This document shows, one piece after another, positions 6,780 through 13,974 of a DNA stretch of 16,582 nt (position 1 is the stretch's first letter; every line of letters starts with the position of its first letter). Source of the DNA: Faecalibacterium prausnitzii (GTDB lineage Bacteria > Bacillota > Clostridia > Oscillospirales > Ruminococcaceae). The notes under the pieces were generated by a model. The model was not told where the DNA came from. It did no database searches and was given only the letters and a program-made list of their open reading frames with translations. The translations under genes and the position numbers were made by a program. The stretch is from NCBI GenBank assembly GCA_004558805.1, contig SFDE01000026.1, forward strand, positions 1-16,582. Reading direction: 5' to 3'.

Positions 6780-8072
6780 ATGGCGACAAGCTACGAGCTC
6801 CGGCAGCAGATCACAGCAGGCAGGTGGGACCGGCTCCTGGGTACATTGTACGGCACCGCACCGGCAGAGCTCCAGCGGCAGCGCAGGCGGTATTGTGCAG
6901 CGCTGGAGCAGTTTGAGCTGTATTTTGGTCCGGGACGGCAGGTGCATCTGTATTCGGCACCCGGTCGTGCAGAGCTGGGAGGCAACCACACCGACCACCA
7001 GCACGGCTATGGTCTGGCAGCAGCGGTGACCCTGGACCTGATCGCAGTGGCATCTCCGGGCACCGACGGCTACGTCCGGGTCAAGTCCCGGGGGTTCAAC
7101 AAGCTGGATGTCATTGACCTTGCCACCCCGGAACCGCAGGAAGGGGAGAGTACCCATTCCGCCAGCCTGATCCGGGGCATTGCAGAGGGGCTCCGTGCCG
7201 CAGGCAAGACCATCGGCGGCTTTGACGCCTATACTGCCAGCGATGTGCTGCGGGGCTCCGGTCTGTCCAGCTCGGCGGCGTTTGAGATGGGGGTGGCGAC
7301 CATCTGGAATCAGGAATACCACTGCGGTCTGCCCCCGGAACGGCTTGCCATGATCTGCCAGTATGCGGAGAACGCCTATTTTGGCAAACCCAGCGGTCTG
7401 CTGGACCAGCTTACCAGTGCGGTGGGCGGGGTGATCTTTGCGGATTTCGCAGACCCTGCCGCCCCCGCAATAGAAAAGATCCACGCAGAGGGGCTGCTGC
7501 CTCGGGGAATGTCCTTGTGCGTCACCGACACCCGGGGCAGCCACAGCGAACTTACCGGGGAGTTTGCGACGATCCGGCAGGAGATGGAACAGGTCGCCGC
7601 CCGGCTGGGCGGTAAGGTCCTGGGGCAGGTGCAGGAAACCGCTTTCTGGGCATCGCTGCCCCGGTTGCGGCAACAGTGCGGGGATCGTGCAGTCCTGCGT
7701 GCCATCCATTATTTTGAAGAAAATGCCCGGACACTGGCGCAGCGGGATGCCCTGAGGGCAGGGGACTTCAGGACCTTTGCAACGCAGGTGCTGGCAAGCG
7801 GGCACGCCTCCTTTGCCCTCTGCCAAAACGTCACCTGTTCCACCAATATCCGTCATCAGGGGCTTTCGGTGGCGCTGGCATTGAGCCAGAGCATCCTGCA
7901 GGGTAGCGGCGGCGCATGGCGGATGCAGGGCGGCGGGTTTGCAGGGACCATTCAGGCGTATGTGCCGGAAGAACGGCTGCCCCGGTACCGGCAGGCGATG
8001 GAAAGTGTGTTCGGCACAGGCAGCTGCTATGTGCTGCGCCTGCGGGAGACCGGTGCGGTACAGCTGATTTAA
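6780..8072 (+). CDS. galK: Galactokinase-family GHMP sugar kinase
   Basis: A 430-residue GHMP kinase of the galactokinase family, which phosphorylates galactose at C1 with ATP as the entry to the Leloir pathway. All three family motifs are present: the N-terminal substrate motif at 62-73 (GRAELGGNHTDH), the phosphate-binding loop at 160-168 (SGLSSSAAF), and the C-terminal GGGFAGT at 384-390. Asp209 in GLLDQ fits the catalytic base. ATG 6780 is chosen over an upstream in-frame ATG because GGGAGG stands 7 bases before it and the upstream codons overlap the promoter. The motif GGNHTDH replaces the usual GEHTDY, where the Glu and Tyr help bind galactose in characterised enzymes. This looks like a distinct Firmicute branch, so galactose is likely but not certain as substrate. 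No galT or galE is adjacent. Confidence 0.85.
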   Translation: MATSYELRQQITAGRWDRLLGTLYGTAPAELQRQRRRYCAALEQFELYFGPGRQVHLYSAPGRAELGGNHTDHQHGYGLAAAVTLDLIAVASPGTDGYVRVKSRGFNKLDVIDLATPEPQEGESTHSASLIRGIAEGLRAAGKTIGGFDAYTASDVLRGSGLSSSAAFEMGVATIWNQEYHCGLPPERLAMICQYAENAYFGKPSGLLDQLTSAVGGVIFADFADPAAPAIEKIHAEGLLPRGMSLCVTDTRGSHSELTGEFATIRQEMEQVAARLGGKVLGQVQETAFWASLPRLRQQCGDRAVLRAIHYFEENARTLAQRDALRAGDFRTFATQVLASGHASFALCQNVTCSTNIRHQGLSVALALSQSILQGSGGAWRMQGGGFAGTIQAYVPEERLPRYRQAMESVFGTGSCYVLRLRETGAVQLI

Positions 8073-8080
8073 ACAAAGAA

Positions 8081-8119
8081 AAACTCCTCCGGCAGCCTTT
8101 GCAGCCACCGGAGGAGTTT
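8081..8119. terminator. Bidirectional rho-independent terminator
   Basis: AAACTCCTCCGG (8081-8092) pairs with CCGGAGGAGTTT (8108-8119), with T-runs on both strands. It separates the kinase gene (plus) from the converging two-gene double-glycine operon (minus). Confidence 0.85.
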
Positions 8120-8132
8120 TTATGTACAGGAT

Positions 8133-8495
8133 TCAGAAGAAGGAATGGAGCACGCAGTTTTCGTCGGGGGTAACAACCGCCTTTTCTTCTGCACGGCGCT
8201 GCGATGCGTAGCGCTGTGCGGACTCCACCGTATCATCCCGGAAACCCAGCCACTTGGACAGGGTGTTGTACACCTTAAAGCCAAAGACCACGCCGGTCTT
8301 TACAGCATTGAACAGCAGCATGGGCACAAAGGTGAAGGAAAACGAGATGAGACCACCGCCAAAAAAGAAATCGTGAAGATGCAGATTATTAAAGAAGGAG
8401 TTCAGTGCATCACCAAACTCACCGCCGCCTGTGACCTCGCGCTGCTCCTCCTGGGGGATCAAAGCGTAAGAACAAGGCATCTGAAGGTTCTTCAT
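8133..8495 (-). CDS. Double-glycine-leader small protein, MAM-like (second gene of pair)
   Basis: A 120-residue protein with a good ribosome-binding site (AAAGGAG, 10-base spacer). Its N-terminus, PCSYALIPQEEQREVTGG (residues 7-24), aligns without gaps to the leader of the upstream neighbour, both ending in Gly-Gly. This predicts cleavage after Gly24 (or Gly25) by a C39-peptidase ABC exporter. The remainder starts acidic and amphipathic, then has a long aromatic and hydrophobic stretch (about 42-80: Phe-Phe-Phe-Gly-Gly-Gly, then Phe-Val-Pro-Met-Leu-Leu-Phe) and a charged C-terminal tail rich in Arg and Glu with one Cys (about residue 114). Position -7 of the leader is Gln rather than the usual Leu or Met, so processing may be weaker. 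It is 50 bases behind its partner and shares its promoter and terminator. Function is unknown. Confidence 0.8.
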   Translation of the reverse strand: MKNLQMPCSYALIPQEEQREVTGGGEFGDALNSFFNNLHLHDFFFGGGLISFSFTFVPMLLFNAVKTGVVFGFKVYNTLSKWLGFRDDTVESAQRYASQRRAEEKAVVTPDENCVLHSFF

Positions 8496-8545
8496 GATCA
8501 GAACGCTCCTTTCTGGATCAGAAAACTATGGACATGCTAAAAAGA

Positions 8546-8983
8546 TCACGCTGCCGCAGCCTGTGTGCTCTGTGCACCCGGCACCGGCATATCGGGCATG
8601 GGATTTACGATGGAGTCATACAGGTTCCTGAGGGACTTCACGATGCTGACTGCCTGACCGTAAAGATAGACGCCGCCCAGTGCACCCAGACCGATGGTAG
8701 CAGCCTTGCTCCAGCCGTTCATCTTGTTCCAGAAATGTACGGCAATGCCGTCCAGAGTCAGACCATCGTCCAGACCGCCCTGAACAATGTTCAGACCCTG
8801 CTCAAAGACACCCTTGCCCAGAAGCATCAGGGCGTTGACCGTAATATTCAGTGCGATATTGCCTACCTGTTGGGGGGTGATATTGATCTTGAAGGCGCCG
8901 CCATCAACATAGGTCATTTCTTCTTCGGAGAGGACCGCATAGGAGGCGGGCAACAGCATGGTGCTCTGATATTTATGATCCAT
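8546..8983 (-). CDS. Double-glycine-leader small protein, MAM-like (first gene of pair)
   Basis: A 145-residue protein. Residues 12-29 read PASYAVLSEEEMTYVDGG, matching the class II bacteriocin-type leader pattern L-S-x-x-E-(L/M)-x-x-(I/V)-x-G-G at every position. From memory, the F. prausnitzii protein MAM begins with a very similar segment (Pro-Ala-Asn-Tyr ... Glu-Met-Thr-Tyr-Val-Asn-Gly-Gly). The predicted mature part (30-145) has two hydrophobic, Gly/Ala-rich segments (about 39-58 and 97-118) and a Pro/Ala-rich C-terminus, with no Cys. ATG 8983 is chosen because AAAGGAG lies 10 bases ahead and the leader then starts 11 residues in; the open frame to 9208 would run through the promoter. 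No exporter gene is in the window. Secretion is inferred; activity is unknown. Confidence 0.85.
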   Translation of the reverse strand: MDHKYQSTMLLPASYAVLSEEEMTYVDGGAFKINITPQQVGNIALNITVNALMLLGKGVFEQGLNIVQGGLDDGLTLDGIAVHFWNKMNGWSKAATIGLGALGGVYLYGQAVSIVKSLRNLYDSIVNPMPDMPVPGAQSTQAAAA

Positions 8984-9041
8984 TGTGGAAAATCTCCTTT
9001 CGATCGTTGACCCGCACAAAGGCAGATCATGCATTACCTGA

Positions 9042-9070
9042 ATTGTAGCATATCTGTATAAAAATGACAA
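9042..9070 (-). promoter_or_regulatory. Near-consensus promoter of the double-glycine-protein operon
   Basis: On the minus strand TTGTCA (9070-9065), a 17-base spacer, then TACAAT (9047-9042), preceded by TGC as an extended -10. Each hexamer matches five of six positions. The transcript leader would be about 50 bases. The strength suggests abundant expression. Confidence 0.75.
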
Positions 9071-9200
9071 GGGACTACCAGGGTAAAAATCATGATACAT
9101 TTGTGAAGAAATGGTGTTGAATCTCCTGAGAAAAGACGCAGCAGCGACAAAAGAAGCGCGGCACTCTCCGGGACAGCGGGCGAAAAAATGTTCCGACAGA

Positions 9201-9233
9201 AAAGACACCCGGAAGCGCCTTCCGGGTGTCTTT
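9201..9233 (-). terminator. Rho-independent terminator of the maltodextrin operon
   Basis: AAAGACACCCGGAAG (9201-9215) pairs perfectly with CTTCCGGGTGTCTTT (9219-9233) around a 3-base loop. On the minus strand the stem continues into TCTTTTCTG, 30 bases past the malQ stop. Confidence 0.85.
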
Positions 9234-9262
9234 AAAGGGGAGAATGTCCGGTTTGATCACGT

Positions 9263-10729
9263 TCACTGAGGGACACGCTCATAGAGGGCGGTCAGCTCGG
9301 CGATGCGGGTGCACAGCTCACTGGACAGGGGAACGGACAGCCGCCACTGCCAGTTTGCGCCCTGAGTGCTGGGGGTATTGATCCGTGCTTCGCTGCCCAG
9401 ATGGAGCCAGTCTGCGAGGGGGATCACCGCCATATCCGACACGCTGGCAAGGCAGGCGCAGATCATGGCATCCGTAAGCTCCTCCGGCTTGCACCGCAGA
9501 TACCGGCAGGCGTAGGCAATGTCCTCATCGCTTGCTTCCCGGCACCAGCCCTCGGTGGTAATGTTGTCGTGGGTGCCGGTGTACACCACGCTGTTGCGGG
9601 GGTAGGTGTGGGGCAGGTAGTTGCCCGGTTCCCGGCTGTCAAAGGCGAACTGCATGATCTTCATGCCGGGATAGCCGCTTTCTGCCAGCATCTCTTTGAC
9701 CTCCGGGGTCAGGTAACCCAGATCCTCGGCGATGATGCCGCCATCCCCCAGCACGTCGTGCATGGCGTGGATGAAATCCCGATCCGGACCCTTGACCCAG
9801 CTGCCTCCGGCAGCGGTGGAATTCCCAGCGGGGATGGAATAGTAACTCTCAAAGCCCCGGAAGTGGTCGATACGCACCACATCGTAGATGGAGGTGGCGT
9901 GACGGATCCGGCGCTTCCACCATGCAAAATCGGTTGCCTTGTGCACATCCCAGTCGTACAGGGGGTTGCCCCACAGCTGTCCGTCTGCCGCAAAGGCATC
10001 CGGCGGGCAGCCTGCCACCTGGGTCAGGTGCATTTGCCCATCGGTCTGGAATAGCTCCGAGTGGGTCCACAGGTCGCTGGAGTCCGGACTAACGTAGATG
10101 GGGATATCTCCCACCAGCTTTACGCCCTTGCTGTTGGCATAGCTCTTCAGGGCGTTCCACTGGGTGTAGAAGAAGAACTGTACCGCCTTGTGATAGCTGA
10201 TATCGGCGGCAAGACGCTGTTTTGCGGCGGCGATGGCACGGGGCTGACGGCAGCGCAGGTCATCGGACCACTGGGCAAGCCCTGCCTGCCCCTGTTCTGC
10301 CTTGACTGCCATGAACAACGCATAGTCCTCCAGCCAGAACTCTTGCTGAGTGCAGAACCGGCGGTACTCTTCCGGGGGGGAGGCAAGGAGCCGGTCTGCT
10401 GCTTTTTTCAGCAGGGGAGGACGCTGCCCATACAGGGCGCCGTAGTCCACCCTGCCCACAGGCTGCGGCGCCGGGATCTCTTCCGGGGTCAGCAGACCCT
10501 GCTGGGCAAGGACCCGGAAATCGATGAAGTAAGGGTTGCCTGCAAAGGCGGAAAAACTCTGGTAGGGACTGTCGCCGTAGCCGGTAGGACCAATGGGCAG
10601 GATCTGCCAGTAGGTCTGCTTTGCCTCGGCGAGAAAGTCTACAAAATCAAAGGCTTCGTTGCCCAGAGTGCCGATACCAAAAGGTCCCGGCAGACTGAAT
10701 ACGGGCATCAGAATGCCACTTGCACGCAT
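9263..10729 (-). CDS. malQ: 4-alpha-glucanotransferase (amylomaltase)
   Basis: A 488-residue GH77 enzyme that moves glucosyl units between maltodextrins, letting short ones be used and releasing glucose. The opening RASGILMPVFSLPGPFGIGT is a family signature. The three catalytic acids are visible: Asp288 in VVRIDHFRG (nucleophile), Glu335 in IIAEDLG (acid/base) and Asp388 in YTGTHDN. Length is normal for the bacterial amylomaltase. AAGGAGG stands 7 bases before the ATG. It is the last gene of the operon, 31 bases after the malG-type permease, so imported alpha-glucan is probably processed directly by this enzyme in the cytoplasm. No phosphorylase or glucosidase is present in the window. Confidence 0.96.
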   Translation of the reverse strand: MRASGILMPVFSLPGPFGIGTLGNEAFDFVDFLAEAKQTYWQILPIGPTGYGDSPYQSFSAFAGNPYFIDFRVLAQQGLLTPEEIPAPQPVGRVDYGALYGQRPPLLKKAADRLLASPPEEYRRFCTQQEFWLEDYALFMAVKAEQGQAGLAQWSDDLRCRQPRAIAAAKQRLAADISYHKAVQFFFYTQWNALKSYANSKGVKLVGDIPIYVSPDSSDLWTHSELFQTDGQMHLTQVAGCPPDAFAADGQLWGNPLYDWDVHKATDFAWWKRRIRHATSIYDVVRIDHFRGFESYYSIPAGNSTAAGGSWVKGPDRDFIHAMHDVLGDGGIIAEDLGYLTPEVKEMLAESGYPGMKIMQFAFDSREPGNYLPHTYPRNSVVYTGTHDNITTEGWCREASDEDIAYACRYLRCKPEELTDAMICACLASVSDMAVIPLADWLHLGSEARINTPSTQGANWQWRLSVPLSSELCTRIAELTALYERVPQ

Positions 10730-10760
10730 GGTGCATTCCTCCTTGTGGGATCAGTATTTT

Positions 10761-11603
10761 TTAGCCCTTCACAGCACCTGCGACCACGCCCTCGATGATA
10801 TACTTCTGGCAGGTCATGTACAGGATGATGATGGGGATGATGGCAATGATGATGCACGCCATCATGGGAGCAAGCTCCACACGACCATAGCCGCCGCGGA
10901 AATACTGGATCGCCATGGGGATGGTGCGGTACTTCTTGATATCCAGCACCAGAGTGGGCAGCAGGTAATCGTTCCACACCCACATGGTCTCCAGAATAGC
11001 GGTGGAGATCATGGTGGGCTTCAGGATGGGGAACACGATCTTAAAGAAGATCTGCAGAGGGTTGCAGCCGTCGATCATGGCTGCCTCCTCGATCTCCATG
11101 GGCACGCTCTTCATAAAGCCGGTGAACATAAAGACCGCCAGTCCGGCGCCGAAGCCCAGATAGATGATGCAGATGTTCCAGGGGGTGTTCAGCTTCAGAC
11201 GATCTGCTGTCTTGGACAGGGTGAACATGACCATCTGGAAGGGTACCACCATGGAGAACACGATGAGCAGGTTCATAAACTTGCTGAGCTTGTTGTTCAC
11301 CCGGGTGAGATACCAGCCGGTCATGGAGCAGCACAGCAGGATCAGGACCACACTGGAGATGGTGATCAACAGACTGTAGCCCATGCTGGACAGGAAGTTC
11401 ATCTTGGTGACGCCGTAGATGTAGTTGTACAGTCCGGCAAAGGTCTCCTTGGTGGGGAGACGGAATACGGTGGAAGTGGTAAAAGAGCCTTCGGTTTTCA
11501 GGCTGTTCAGCAGGATCAGCACGATGGGGTAGATCCACAGCAGGCACAGCAGGCTCATGATCACCGTGAGGACGGTATTCAGGTTCTGTTTTCTCTTAGA
11601 CAT
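10761..11603 (-). CDS. ABC sugar transporter permease, MalG type
   Basis: A 280-residue inner-membrane permease of the carbohydrate uptake (CUT1) ABC family. Six hydrophobic segments are seen, starting with VLTVIMSLLCLLWIYPIVLI (11-30). The cytoplasmic EAA loop for the ATPase is at 173-195 (EEAAMIDGCNPLQIFFKIVFP). ATG 11603 is set by AAGGAGG 10 bases upstream. It shares one base with the stop of the MalF-type gene (TAATG), so the two subunits are translationally coupled for equal amounts. The C-terminal Gly-Ala-Val-Lys-Gly is typical of MalG-like subunits. Confidence 0.93.
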   Translation of the reverse strand: MSKRKQNLNTVLTVIMSLLCLLWIYPIVLILLNSLKTEGSFTTSTVFRLPTKETFAGLYNYIYGVTKMNFLSSMGYSLLITISSVVLILLCCSMTGWYLTRVNNKLSKFMNLLIVFSMVVPFQMVMFTLSKTADRLKLNTPWNICIIYLGFGAGLAVFMFTGFMKSVPMEIEEAAMIDGCNPLQIFFKIVFPILKPTMISTAILETMWVWNDYLLPTLVLDIKKYRTIPMAIQYFRGGYGRVELAPMMACIIIAIIPIIILYMTCQKYIIEGVVAGAVKG

Positions 11604-12454
11604 TACTGCTGCACCTCCTTGGAACGGGTAAAGTGGAGCTGAATCAGGGAAATGACCACCACGATCAGGAAGAACACCACAGCCTTTGCCTGACCGATGC
11701 CCTTCCACTGGGCACCGGAGCGACCGTAGAAGGTGTTGTAGATGTTCAGTGCCAGCATTTCACTGGCGTTGGCAGGCTCGCCGGCAGTCAGTGCCACGTT
11801 CTGGTCAAAGAGCTTGAAGCTGTTGGTCAGGGTGAGGAAGGTGCAGATGGTAACGCTGGGCATCACCATGGGGATCTTGATCTTGAACAGGATCTCCCGG
11901 TCGTTGGCGCCGTCGATCTTTGCCGCCTCGATGAGGTCGCTGGGGACGCTCTGGAGACCTGCCACATAAATGATCATCATGTAGCCGATCTGCTGCCAGC
12001 ACATCAGGATCACCAGACCCACAAAACCAGCTTTGGCGTCCAGTGCCAGCAGAGGCTTCTGGAGGTTTGCCAGCACACCGTTCAGCAGGATCTGCCAGAT
12101 GTAGCCCAGCAGGATGCCGCCGATCAGGTTGGGCATGAAGTAAACGGTACGGAAAAGGTTGGTGCCACGGATGCCCCGGGTCAGCACCAGAGCAATGGCA
12201 AAAGCGAACACATTGATGAGGACGGTGGACACCACAGTGAACGCCGCCGTGAACCCAAAGGCATGAAGGAAGGTGGAATCCTGAAATACCGAGAGGTAGT
12301 TCTGGATGCCCACAAAGGTGGTCTTACTCACGGTGGTGAACCGCTGGAAGGAAAGATAGACGCCCCAGATAAAGGGCCAGATAAAGCCGATGATAAAGGC
12401 GATCAGGGTAGGCAGCACAAACACCGGCCAATACTTACTGATAGCTTTTTGCAT
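11603..12454 (-). CDS. ABC sugar transporter permease, MalF type
   Basis: A 283-residue CUT1-family permease, the partner of the MalG-type subunit. Six hydrophobic segments are present, the first at about 10-32, with FRTVYFMPNLIGGILLGYIW (101-120) typical of the family. The EAA loop is at 176-199 (EAAKIDGANDREILF, then KIPMVMP). AAGGAGG lies 6 bases before the ATG. It lacks the long N-terminal extra segments of E. coli MalF, as is usual in Firmicutes. The gene is 105 bases behind the solute-binding gene, with a strong stem-loop between them. Confidence 0.93.
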   Translation of the reverse strand: MQKAISKYWPVFVLPTLIAFIIGFIWPFIWGVYLSFQRFTTVSKTTFVGIQNYLSVFQDSTFLHAFGFTAAFTVVSTVLINVFAFAIALVLTRGIRGTNLFRTVYFMPNLIGGILLGYIWQILLNGVLANLQKPLLALDAKAGFVGLVILMCWQQIGYMMIIYVAGLQSVPSDLIEAAKIDGANDREILFKIKIPMVMPSVTICTFLTLTNSFKLFDQNVALTAGEPANASEMLALNIYNTFYGRSGAQWKGIGQAKAVVFFLIVVVISLIQLHFTRSKEVQQ

Positions 12455-12492
12455 GATATACCTCCTTATATACGGAGAGTCTGATAAAAGAA

Positions 12493-12525
12493 GGGGAGGC
12501 GGGCGAACACATCGCCCGCCTCCCC
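12493..12525 (-). terminator. Strong stem-loop between binding-protein and permease genes (attenuating terminator or mRNA stabiliser)
   Basis: GGGGAGGCGGGCGA (12493-12506) pairs perfectly with TCGCCCGCCTCCCC (12512-12525) around a 5-base loop. On the minus strand it runs into TTCTTTTATC. Such intergenic stems, known in other sugar ABC operons, cut read-through and protect the upstream message, giving excess binding protein over permeases. Confidence 0.75.
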
Positions 12526-12559
12526 GGATCAGCTCTTAGGAAAAACGCCGGTCAGAAAA

Positions 12560-13900
12560 TCAGCCGTTAGCCAGCTTGTATTCCTTTGCCCAGCCATCCA
12601 CAAATGCGGTGACCACGTCGTCCCACTTGCCAGTGCCTGCAGCATAAGCAGTAAGTGCGCTGCCCACGCCGTTCTTCCACTCCTCGGAAGGCATGGTGGA
12701 GAAGCACCAGTCAACACTGGTCTTGCCGGCGGCAACGTAGTCGTTGGCAATGGCGATCAGGGGGTTGGTGGAATCCTTAGCCTTCTTGAAGGGGATGACG
12801 AAGCCCATCTTGTCAGCCATCGCGCTGGTGCCGGTCTCAGAGGTGACACACCAGTACAGGAAGTCCAGAGTAGCCTGAATGTCGGCCTCGGAAGCGGCGT
12901 TGTTGACACACCAGAAGTTCTCAGAACCGGTGCACAGACCCTGATTCTCCTCGCCCTCAGCGCCGATGTAGATGGGCAGCATACCCAGATTGTCGTCGCC
13001 CAGATCCTTCACGTCATTGTAAGCCCAGGTGCCGTTCTGGTAGAATACAGCCTTCTTGCCCACAAACTCAGCCACAGCGTCGTTGCCGGTCTTGGAGGCA
13101 AGCAGCTTGGGATCGCAGGTGGAATCGGTGATGTACAGATCCCAGATCTGCTTGTAGTCATCCAGATAGGTGCCCTTGATGGCGTCGGTAGAGCCGATGC
13201 CGTCTGCCTTGTACTCGTAGTAGATGGGCAGGTTTGCCAGATGGGTCTTGAAGCGCCAGTCAGAAGAACTGTCCATGCCAGCGGAGGTGAAAGCACCGTC
13301 CACGCCCAACTCAGCCTTGCGAGCCTGGATGTCGTCAGCGACCTTCTTCAGATCGGCAAAGCTCTTGATGTCGTCCTGAGTGTAACCGGCGGCGGTCAGC
13401 AGTTCCTTGTTGTAGATGATGCCGTAGGTCTCGATGACGTAGGCGATAGCAGCCACGGCGTCGCCGTCCTTCAGAGCGAAGGAATCGCTGGTCAGTTCGC
13501 CGTACAGCTGGCTGCCGGACAGGTCGTAGCAGTAATCCTTCCAGTTGGCAAGACCCACAGGACCGTTGACCTGGAACAGGGTAGGAGCCTCGCTCTTCTC
13601 CATCTCGCTCATCAGGGTGGTCTCGTACTGACCGGAAGCGGCGGTGACAACGGTCACAGGCACGCCGGTCTCCTTGGTGTACTCAGCGGCCAGATCCTGC
13701 CAATCCTGATCCTGCTCGGGCTTGAAGTTCAGGTAGTAGACCTTGCCGTCTGCCTTTGCAGCGGTGCTGGAAGCAGCGGTAGAACCGGCAGCAGAGGAAG
13801 CGGTGCTGCTGGAGGAGCCGCCGCAGGCAGCCAGACCCAGAGCAGCGGCAGAAGCGCCAGCGACCTTCAGGAAGTTACGACGAGTGATCATCTTTTTCAT
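12560..13900 (-). CDS. Sugar ABC transporter solute-binding lipoprotein (family 1)
   Basis: A 446-residue extracellular solute-binding protein for the adjacent CUT1 permeases. The N-terminus MKKMITRRNFLKVAGASAAA combines a Tat-type twin-arginine motif (TRRNFLK, 6-12) with a lipobox LAAC whose Cys26 would be lipidated. This implies export, possibly folded, and anchoring to the outer face of the membrane. A Ser/Ala/Thr linker (about 29-50) precedes the binding domain, which starts near KVYYLNFKPEQDQDWQDLAA. Trp and Tyr residues typical of sugar stacking are frequent. GAAGGAG stands 9 bases before the ATG. With malQ at the operon end the ligand is probably a maltodextrin or related alpha-glucan; the exact ligand cannot be read from sequence. 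Confidence 0.93.
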   Translation of the reverse strand: MKKMITRRNFLKVAGASAAALGLAACGGSSSSTASSAAGSTAASSTAAKADGKVYYLNFKPEQDQDWQDLAAEYTKETGVPVTVVTAASGQYETTLMSEMEKSEAPTLFQVNGPVGLANWKDYCYDLSGSQLYGELTSDSFALKDGDAVAAIAYVIETYGIIYNKELLTAAGYTQDDIKSFADLKKVADDIQARKAELGVDGAFTSAGMDSSSDWRFKTHLANLPIYYEYKADGIGSTDAIKGTYLDDYKQIWDLYITDSTCDPKLLASKTGNDAVAEFVGKKAVFYQNGTWAYNDVKDLGDDNLGMLPIYIGAEGEENQGLCTGSENFWCVNNAASEADIQATLDFLYWCVTSETGTSAMADKMGFVIPFKKAKDSTNPLIAIANDYVAAGKTSVDWCFSTMPSEEWKNGVGSALTAYAAGTGKWDDVVTAFVDGWAKEYKLANG

Positions 13901-13944
13901 AATAAGTTCTCCTTCTTATTAAAATTACAGATCAACTATATACT

Positions 13945-13962
13945 CTCCGTCTTTCGACGGAG
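13945..13962 (-). other. GAAA-tetraloop hairpin in the leader of the binding-protein gene
   Basis: On the minus strand CTCCGTC-GAAA-GACGGAG: a 7-bp stem closed by a GNRA tetraloop, 45 bases before the solute-binding start and 13 past the LacI stop. It is not followed by a T-run, so an mRNA-stabilising element or processing site is more likely than a terminator. A TATAGT box lies just after it but no matching -35 was found. Confidence 0.5.
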
Positions 13963-13974
13963 GGAATACAAAAT

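Noticed and set aside
6741..8108. A 455-codon open frame on the minus strand opposite the galactokinase-family gene
   Set aside because: It mirrors a GC-rich real gene with all kinase motifs; its translation is Cys/Gln/Pro-rich with no domain and no ribosome-binding site.
8984..9208. A 75-residue N-terminal extension of the first double-glycine protein
   Set aside because: The extension runs through the -35/-10 promoter and lacks a ribosome-binding site, while ATG 8983 has AAAGGAG at good spacing and places the leader at the N-terminus.
10659..11642. A 327-codon plus-strand open frame opposite the MalG-type permease
   Set aside because: Its translation is His/Asp/Gln-rich, as expected from the complement of a membrane protein gene, and crosses the malQ-permease boundary.
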